Shown here: one piece after another, positions 1-4,239 of the stretch
How the letters are laid out: each line of letters opens with the position of its first letter
Numbering within the stretch: the stretch's first letter is position 1
Source: Thermodesulfovibrionales bacterium
Lineage (GTDB): Bacteria > Nitrospirota > Thermodesulfovibrionia > Thermodesulfovibrionales > SM23-35
Direction: 5' to 3'
DNA: 7,079 nucleotides
NCBI GenBank assembly: GCA_022865525.1
Contig: JALHSV010000460.1
Coordinates: forward strand, 1-7,079
Program-made: the position numbers and the translations under genes
Notes under the pieces: generated by a model
Told to the model about the DNA's origin: nothing
Seen by the model: the letters and a program-made list of their open reading frames with translations, nothing else
Database searches by the model: none

Positions 1-1
1 A

Positions 2-889
2 ATCATCAAATCCCTCGGAGGCCTGCACAGATTCATGAACTGGGACAGGCCGATACTGACAGACAGCGGAGGGTTCCAGGTTTTCAGCCTCTCTGCCCTG
101 AGAAAGATTGAGGAAGACGGCGTTCATTTCAAATCTCATCTCGACGGTTCGATGCATTTTCTCGGGCCTGATGAAGCGATGTTGATTCAGTCCTTCCTCG
201 GGTCTGATATCGCAATGGTTATCGATGACTGTGCTCCATATCCTTCATCATATGCATACGCGATGACTTCAATGTACAGAACGATTAAGTGGGCTGCCCG
301 GTGCAGGGAACTGAAGAGGGAAGGGCAGGCCTTGTTCGGCATTGTTCAGGGGAGTCTCTATGAAGATCTGCGGAAGAAAAATATAGAAGAACTCGTCGGG
401 ATAGGGTTCGATGGATATGCTGTGGGAGGACTCAGCGTTGGAGAGCCGAAAGAAGATATGCATAGGATGATCCGTTTCACCGCACCCTTGCTCCCTGAAA
501 ATAAACCCCGATATCTCATGGGGATAGGTGAGCTGGGCGATGTCCTGAAAGCTGTTGAGGCAGGTTTTGATATGTTCGACTGTGTCATGCCTACCCGGAA
601 TGCGCGGAACGGAACATTGTTCACAAGCAGGGGTAAACTCAGTATCAAGAGGGAGGAGTTCAAGGCAGATAGGGATCCTCTTGATCCTGAATGTGACTGT
701 TACACTTGCAAAAATTATTCCCGGGGATATCTGAGACATCTCTTTCTCTCAAAGGAGATACTCTCGATGAGATTGAATACGATACACAACCTCCATTTCT
801 ATTTGAATTTCTTCAGGAATATGAGAAAATCTATCGGAGAGGGGACATTCGGAGAATTCAAAAAGAGATGGGAAAAGATCATTCTATAA
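2..889 (+). CDS. tgt: Queuine/preQ1 tRNA-guanine transglycosylase, 5'-truncated by window edge
   Basis: This enzyme swaps guanine at the wobble position (34) of GUN-anticodon tRNAs for the queuosine precursor preQ1, in the cytoplasm. The reading frame is open from base 2, and the residues before the Met at 35 (IIKSLGGLHRF) already match the family, so the true start lies left of the window; roughly the first quarter is missing. Counting from the Met at 35: DSGGFQVFSL (10-19, pocket aspartate D10), DDCAPYP (64-70, D64), GIVQG (102-106), GGLSVGEP (131-138), the nucleophile in FDCVMPTRNARNG (D182), and a zinc site CxCxxC (C220, C222, C225) with H251. All catalytic and zinc residues expected of an active enzyme are present. 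C66 and V135 match the residues that favour preQ1 in bacterial enzymes, rather than those of the queuine-using eukaryotic ones. The C-terminus looks complete. Its last 22 bases overlap the next gene. Confidence 0.97.
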   Translation: MIKSLGGLHRFMNWDRPILTDSGGFQVFSLSALRKIEEDGVHFKSHLDGSMHFLGPDEAMLIQSFLGSDIAMVIDDCAPYPSSYAYAMTSMYRTIKWAARCRELKREGQALFGIVQGSLYEDLRKKNIEELVGIGFDGYAVGGLSVGEPKEDMHRMIRFTAPLLPENKPRYLMGIGELGDVLKAVEAGFDMFDCVMPTRNARNGTLFTSRGKLSIKREEFKADRDPLDPECDCYTCKNYSRGYLRHLFLSKEILSMRLNTIHNLHFYLNFFRNMRKSIGEGTFGEFKKRWEKIIL

Positions 890-1758
890 AAACAGACTAT
901 CCCGCGCAGGTCCGGAAAGTCCTCATCGCCACATTGATTCTGAATGTTCTTGTTGCCCTTGCAAAAGCTGTGTATGGTTTTATCACGAATTCAGTAGCAA
1001 TGGTGTCTGATGGATTTCATTCTTTTTTCGATGGAGCTTCCAATGTGATAGGCCTGGTCGGAATCTGGATAGCATCAAATCCTCCGGATGAAAAGCACCC
1101 CTATGGACATAAAAAATATGAAACTCTCTTCACCATTATCATCGCTGTTATGCTGTTTACTACCTGTTTTGAAATATTGAAAAAAGTATATCAATCTTTC
1201 CATGAAGATCATAAAACACTGGTTACACAGACCAGTTTTCTTATTATGATCATGACGACGGGAGTTAACATCTTTGTGATGCTCTATGAAAAGAGAAAGG
1301 GAAAGCAGCTCGGCAGTGAATTTCTCATAGCAGATGCCAAGCATACAAAGAGCGATATTGTTGTATCGCTTACCGTCATTGCAAGTCTTGTTTTTTCACG
1401 AATGGGGTATCCTCATGCAGATGTCATAGTGGGTCTCATCATCGCAATTTTTATCGCACGGATCGGCTATGAGATCCTGAAAGATGCTTCAAATGTACTT
1501 GTGGATACCGTCTGTCTCAATACGAGAGCTGTTGAGTCTTTAGTAAACAGTCTGGATGGAGTACGAGGATGTCATGATATCAGGACGAGGGGGTCTGAGA
1601 ATTCTATCTATCTTGACCTGCATGTGCTCGTGGGCAGAAACCTTTCAACAGAAAAAAGTCATGAGATTGCTGACAGCATTGAAGAGACCATCAAGAGAGA
1701 ATTCCCCTCAGTCGTGGACATCGTTGTTCACGTTGAACCCGAGATATCAGAAAAATAA
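868..1758 (+). CDS. Cation diffusion facilitator (CDF) family transporter, zinc-type metal site
   Basis: This is an inner-membrane antiporter of the CDF family, which exports divalent metal (here most likely Zn2+, possibly Fe2+ or Cd2+) in exchange for protons. From the Met at 868 it has 296 residues, normal for the family. Six membrane segments fall at about 16-38, 43-68, 86-107, 121-140, 164-180 and 186-203. The intramembrane metal site is HxxxD twice: H51/D55 in segment 2 (HSFFD) and H159/D163 in segment 5 (HTKSD). PYGH (78-81) is the usual loop motif. The cytoplasmic C-terminal domain (about 208-296) keeps HDIRTR, DLHV and VHVEP, whose histidines (H236, H252, H288) correspond to metal-binding positions in YiiP-like proteins. 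The frame stays open upstream to a Met at 706, but those 54 codons lie wholly within tgt and resemble no CDF N-terminus, so I chose 868. The Shine-Dalgarno is weak (GGAG at 851-854, 13 bases away), which suggests translational coupling to tgt. The exact metal is not determinable from sequence. Confidence 0.93.
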   Translation: MGKDHSIKTDYPAQVRKVLIATLILNVLVALAKAVYGFITNSVAMVSDGFHSFFDGASNVIGLVGIWIASNPPDEKHPYGHKKYETLFTIIIAVMLFTTCFEILKKVYQSFHEDHKTLVTQTSFLIMIMTTGVNIFVMLYEKRKGKQLGSEFLIADAKHTKSDIVVSLTVIASLVFSRMGYPHADVIVGLIIAIFIARIGYEILKDASNVLVDTVCLNTRAVESLVNSLDGVRGCHDIRTRGSENSIYLDLHVLVGRNLSTEKSHEIADSIEETIKREFPSVVDIVVHVEPEISEK

Positions 1759-1785
1759 AAGAAAAGGATCCTTGTACCCTGTTTC

Positions 1786-3141
1786 TTACAGTATCGGTAA
1801 ATATCTCTCTAACTCAAAAGGATGAATCCGTATCCGGTAGTCATCCCATTCTACTTTTTTGCTCGTTATAAACTGCTCAAAGATATGGTCACCAAGCGTC
1901 TCCCTGAGGAGTTCACTGCTTTCTGCATACTCTATTGCCCTGTTGAGGCTTCCCGGAAGCGTATCGATATTGTATTTCACCCTCTCCTCCTCAGAAAGAT
2001 GGTACACATCCATTTCCATGGGATCAGGGAGTTTATACCCTTTTTCCATCCCTTTCAGCCCTGCATTCAGCATGCAGGCAAAGGCAAGGTAAGGATTGCA
2101 TGATGGATCCGGCGAACGAAGTTCGATGCGTGTTGCATTTTCCTTGCCCGGCTTGTAGAGAGGCACCCTCACAAGGGTGGACCTGTTTCTTCTTGCCCAG
2201 CAGATATACACAGGTGCTTCATACCCGGGAACAAGCCGTTTGTAAGAATTCACCCATTGATTAAGGATCAGGGTTATCTCTTTTACGTGCGTCAGGAGGC
2301 CGGCAATATACTTTTTGGCGGTTTCGGAGAGAAAATACGGGTCTTTTGGATCGAAGAAGGCGTTCCGATTTCCCTTGAACAAAGACTGATGGGTATGCAT
2401 TCCGCTGCCGTTCTGCCCATAAATAGGTTTCGGCATGAAGGTGGCATAGACATTGTACTGTTTGGCTATTTCCTTTACGATGATTCTGTGTGTCATAACA
2501 ATATCGGCCATGGTGAGGGCATCTGCATATCGCAGGTCTATCTCATGCTGTGAATGCGCAACTTCGTGATGAGAGTATTCAACCTGAATCCCCATGGTTT
2601 CAAGGGCGAGGATCGTATCCCGCCGGAGGTCTTCTGCAGCATCCAGGGGATAGTCGAAGTACCCTCCTTGATCGAGTGTTTCCGTGGCTTTGTCGGATTT
2701 GAAATAAAAGTATTCAAGTTCCGGCCCAACATATAAGGTGAACCCCTTCTGTTTTGCTTTTTCGAGGTTGACCTTGAGGACATACCTCGGATCTCCTTTA
2801 TAGGGTGAGCCGTCCGGTTCATAGATATCGCAGAACATCCTTGCGACAGCACGCTCCGCCGGCCGCCAGGGGAGGATGACAAACGTGGTTGGATCAGGAC
2901 GGGCGATCATATCACTCTCGTCTATCCGTGCGAAACCTTTAATGGAGGAACCGTCAAACCCCATTCCTTCGTTAAAGGCAAATTCAAGCTCACCCACCGG
3001 AACTGCAAAACTCTTCAGCTGTCCGTGGATATCCGCGAACCAGAGCCGTATGAACTTCACATCATGCTTCCTGACCAGCTCCATCACATCCTTTTTGTCC
3101 CGTGTTTTTGTCATCCTGCTCTTGATCGTTGCTTTTGCCAT
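1786..3141 (-). CDS. glnA: Type I glutamine synthetase, GSI-alpha-like
   Basis: It joins ammonia to glutamate with ATP to form glutamine and should act as a cytoplasmic dodecamer. The product is 451 residues from the Met at 3141, which has a strong Shine-Dalgarno; a Met eight codons upstream (3165) is in frame but poorly spaced. Motifs in order: DGSSIKGF (63-70), GPELEYF (139-145), HHEVAHSQHEID (191-202), NGSGMHTHQS (244-253), NSYKRLVPGYEAP (298-310) and RIELRSPDPSCNPYL (338-352). All are standard active-site elements of GSI. GGYFDYP follows GPELEYF after only 13 residues, so the roughly 25-residue insertion of the GSI-beta class is absent. R72 in GFARIDESD matches Bacillus Arg62, involved in glutamine feedback inhibition. 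The tyrosine aligned with the E. coli adenylylation site is Y380, in DVYHLSEEE rather than the canonical NLYDLPPEE. It is last in a same-strand series after glnE and an amidotransferase, and convergent with the CDF gene 27 bases away. Confidence 0.97.
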   Translation of the reverse strand: MAKATIKSRMTKTRDKKDVMELVRKHDVKFIRLWFADIHGQLKSFAVPVGELEFAFNEGMGFDGSSIKGFARIDESDMIARPDPTTFVILPWRPAERAVARMFCDIYEPDGSPYKGDPRYVLKVNLEKAKQKGFTLYVGPELEYFYFKSDKATETLDQGGYFDYPLDAAEDLRRDTILALETMGIQVEYSHHEVAHSQHEIDLRYADALTMADIVMTHRIIVKEIAKQYNVYATFMPKPIYGQNGSGMHTHQSLFKGNRNAFFDPKDPYFLSETAKKYIAGLLTHVKEITLILNQWVNSYKRLVPGYEAPVYICWARRNRSTLVRVPLYKPGKENATRIELRSPDPSCNPYLAFACMLNAGLKGMEKGYKLPDPMEMDVYHLSEEERVKYNIDTLPGSLNRAIEYAESSELLRETLGDHIFEQFITSKKVEWDDYRIRIHPFELERYLPIL

Positions 3142-3145
3142 CTTT

Positions 3146-3153
3146 CCTCTCCT
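3146..3153 (-). promoter_or_regulatory. Shine-Dalgarno of glnA, decides the start
   Basis: On the minus strand AGGAGAGG precedes the ATG at 3141, with the AGGAG core 7 bases from the start codon. The alternative in-frame ATG at 3165 has its purine run (GAGGG) directly abutting the start codon, which is too close for good initiation. The MAKATIK start is therefore preferred. Confidence 0.8.
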
Positions 3154-3194
3154 GTTAATTTTCATCCCTCTTTCGCAGTAAGGATGATTTATTC

Positions 3195-3349
3195 TTTAGT
3201 AATCTCCCCTATCCCTCTTTAAAAAAGAGGGGGACTATCTTTCCATGCATCTATTTTTTAAAAGTATCTTTTTGCTCCATCATTTTATAAAATTTCCCCA
3301 GAATTTTACGTCCCCCTTTTCTGAAGGGGGATGAAGGGGGATTACTAAA
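3195..3349. repeat. 155-base MITE-like element with about 40-base terminal inverted repeats
   Basis: The left end (3195-3235) and the reverse complement of the right end (3310-3349) match closely. They begin with the same ten bases, TTTAGTAATC, continue through C-rich blocks, and finish with the same seven bases, GGGGGAC. Each end also folds on itself: CCCTCTTT (3213-3220) pairs with AAAGAGGG (3224-3231), and CCCCCTT (3312-3318) pairs with AAGGGGG (3324-3330). The 74 bases between the ends are AT-rich and contain no gene. I see no clear target-site duplication in the flanks. It fills most of the gap between the amidotransferase stop and glnA: 38 bases separate it from the amidotransferase and 53 from the glnA start codon. 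It looks like a non-autonomous miniature element or REP/BIME-like repeat; no transposase is present. Confidence 0.8.
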
Positions 3350-3387
3350 CATAATTTTCAACTTTTATGCGAAAAAAACCTTAATTT

Positions 3388-4083
3388 CTATCCTTTTTTG
3401 AAAAAAATCTTATAAAAATTTATTGCCCTTCCTGCATATTCTTCATATATCCTGTCGGTTTCCTCACGCATCTTTTTCACATCGGACATTCCCTCAAACC
3501 AATGCATGATCATGTCTTTTGTGACCTCCACGTGGAACTGGAATCCGTAAATATTGTTTCCAAATTTGAATGCCTGGTTTTTGTAACGTGCTGAACTTGC
3601 CAGCAGGGTTGCACCCGGAGGGAGTTTGAACGTATCACTGTGCCAGTGGAATACCATGAACTTTCTCCAGAAATCCCCAACCCCGGGATGAATCGCCAGC
3701 TTTCTCATGAGAGGGTCTTTTAACCCGTCTCCTGTCAGTTCAATATGATACCATCCAATCTCTTTTTCCGGTCCGGGATACACATCAGCGCCCAAACAAT
3801 GGGCAATCATCTGGGAACCAAGACAGATTCCGAGAACCTTTAAATCCCTGTTGATCGCTTCCCTGATGATACGTGACCCGGCCATCAGATGGGGATAGGT
3901 TTCCATGTCATATACCCCCATTGGTCCCCCCAGCATTACCAGAGTATTGTATGATTCCAGTGGAGGCGGTATTTGTCCGGAACCCAGTTCAACGATATGA
4001 AACGGGATGTCTTCTTTCCTGAGGAATTCCTCTATTGTCCCGGGACCTTCAGTATGTATATTTTTAATGATCAATACGGCCAT
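3388..4083 (-). CDS. Stand-alone class I glutamine amidotransferase (GATase1, GMP-synthase-like)
   Basis: The 231 residues form a single class I amidotransferase domain, a cytoplasmic fold that hydrolyses the amide of glutamine or a related gamma-glutamyl compound. LGGPMGVYD (51-59) is the oxyanion-side motif. The nucleophile elbow GICLGSQ (85-91) gives C87, and QFHVE (182-186) gives H184 and E186, so the Cys-His-Glu triad is complete. FHWHSDTFKLPPGA (145-158) is typical of the stand-alone YfeJ-like group often labelled 'GMP synthase domain'. No ATP-pyrophosphatase or other synthetase domain is attached, so it is not GuaA. ATG at 4083 is the first possible start because an in-frame stop lies at 4093-4095; no clear Shine-Dalgarno precedes it. 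Its place between glnE and glnA fits a role in glutamine or gamma-glutamyl metabolism, but the real substrate and any partner are unknown. A peptidase or transferase role within the same fold is also possible. Confidence 0.9.
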   Translation of the reverse strand: MAVLIIKNIHTEGPGTIEEFLRKEDIPFHIVELGSGQIPPPLESYNTLVMLGGPMGVYDMETYPHLMAGSRIIREAINRDLKVLGICLGSQMIAHCLGADVYPGPEKEIGWYHIELTGDGLKDPLMRKLAIHPGVGDFWRKFMVFHWHSDTFKLPPGATLLASSARYKNQAFKFGNNIYGFQFHVEVTKDMIMHWFEGMSDVKKMREETDRIYEEYAGRAINFYKIFFKKG

Positions 4084-4141
4084 TGCATTCGTTCATCTGC
4101 TTCGTAAGAATTGTTTCATAACAGCGTGTACTAATAATCAT

Positions 4142-4218
4142 AAAATCCCTCCTAACCTCCCTTTTCCAAAGGGAGGGATATAACCCCTCTTTGGCAAAGA
4201 GGGGGAAGGGGAGATTTT
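4142..4218. repeat. 77-base near-palindrome of two hairpins between glnE and the amidotransferase gene
   Basis: The left arm (4142-4178) and the reverse complement of the right arm (4182-4218) agree at about 26 of 37 positions by hand alignment and share the first six bases, AAAATC. Only three bases separate the arms. Each arm is itself a hairpin with a 9-base perfect stem: CCTCCCTTT (4156-4164) with AAAGGGAGG (4168-4176), and CCCCTCTTT (4184-4192) with AAAGAGGGG (4196-4204). The right arm is strongly similar to the left end of the larger element at 3195-3349 (shared AATCTCCCCT, then CCCTCTTT and AAAGAGGGG), so both belong to one repeat family. It starts 22 bases past the glnE stop codon and may fold in glnE mRNA, protecting its 3' end or attenuating transcription into the amidotransferase gene. 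No T-run follows the stems, so it is not a canonical intrinsic terminator. Confidence 0.8.
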
Positions 4219-4239
4219 CTAAAAATATTGTCTATTCAA

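Noticed and set aside
269..739. A 156-codon open frame antisense to tgt
   Set aside because: It lies wholly opposite a strongly conserved enzyme, and its translation shows no domain or family motif. It is a shadow of the tgt codons.
706..867. In-frame 54-codon N-terminal extension of the CDF protein
   Set aside because: It lies wholly inside tgt in another frame, its residues do not look like a CDF N-terminus, and the start at 868 gives a family-typical length.
868..1758. Possible magnetosome-type CDF (MamB/MamM-like)
   Set aside because: The metal site is HxxxD in both segments, typical of zinc CDFs, and there are no magnetosome genes in the window.
3213..3231. Hairpin as intrinsic terminator
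   Set aside because: No T-run follows the stem on the strand being transcribed from the amidotransferase; it is better explained as part of the inverted-repeat element.
3142..3387. Sigma-54 promoter or PII/NtrC-type regulatory sites before glnA
   Set aside because: Scanning by eye for GG-N10-GC type elements in the TGGCAC/TTGC form found none on the relevant strand.
3388..4083. Truncated guaA (GMP synthase)
   Set aside because: The single domain ends naturally, has the motifs of the stand-alone group, and no ATP-pyrophosphatase domain remnant follows it.
4104..4141. Sigma-70-like promoter for the amidotransferase (TTATGA, 17 bases, TATGAA on the minus strand)
   Set aside because: Matches only about 3 of 6 and 4 of 6 consensus bases, which is expected by chance in AT-rich intergenic DNA.
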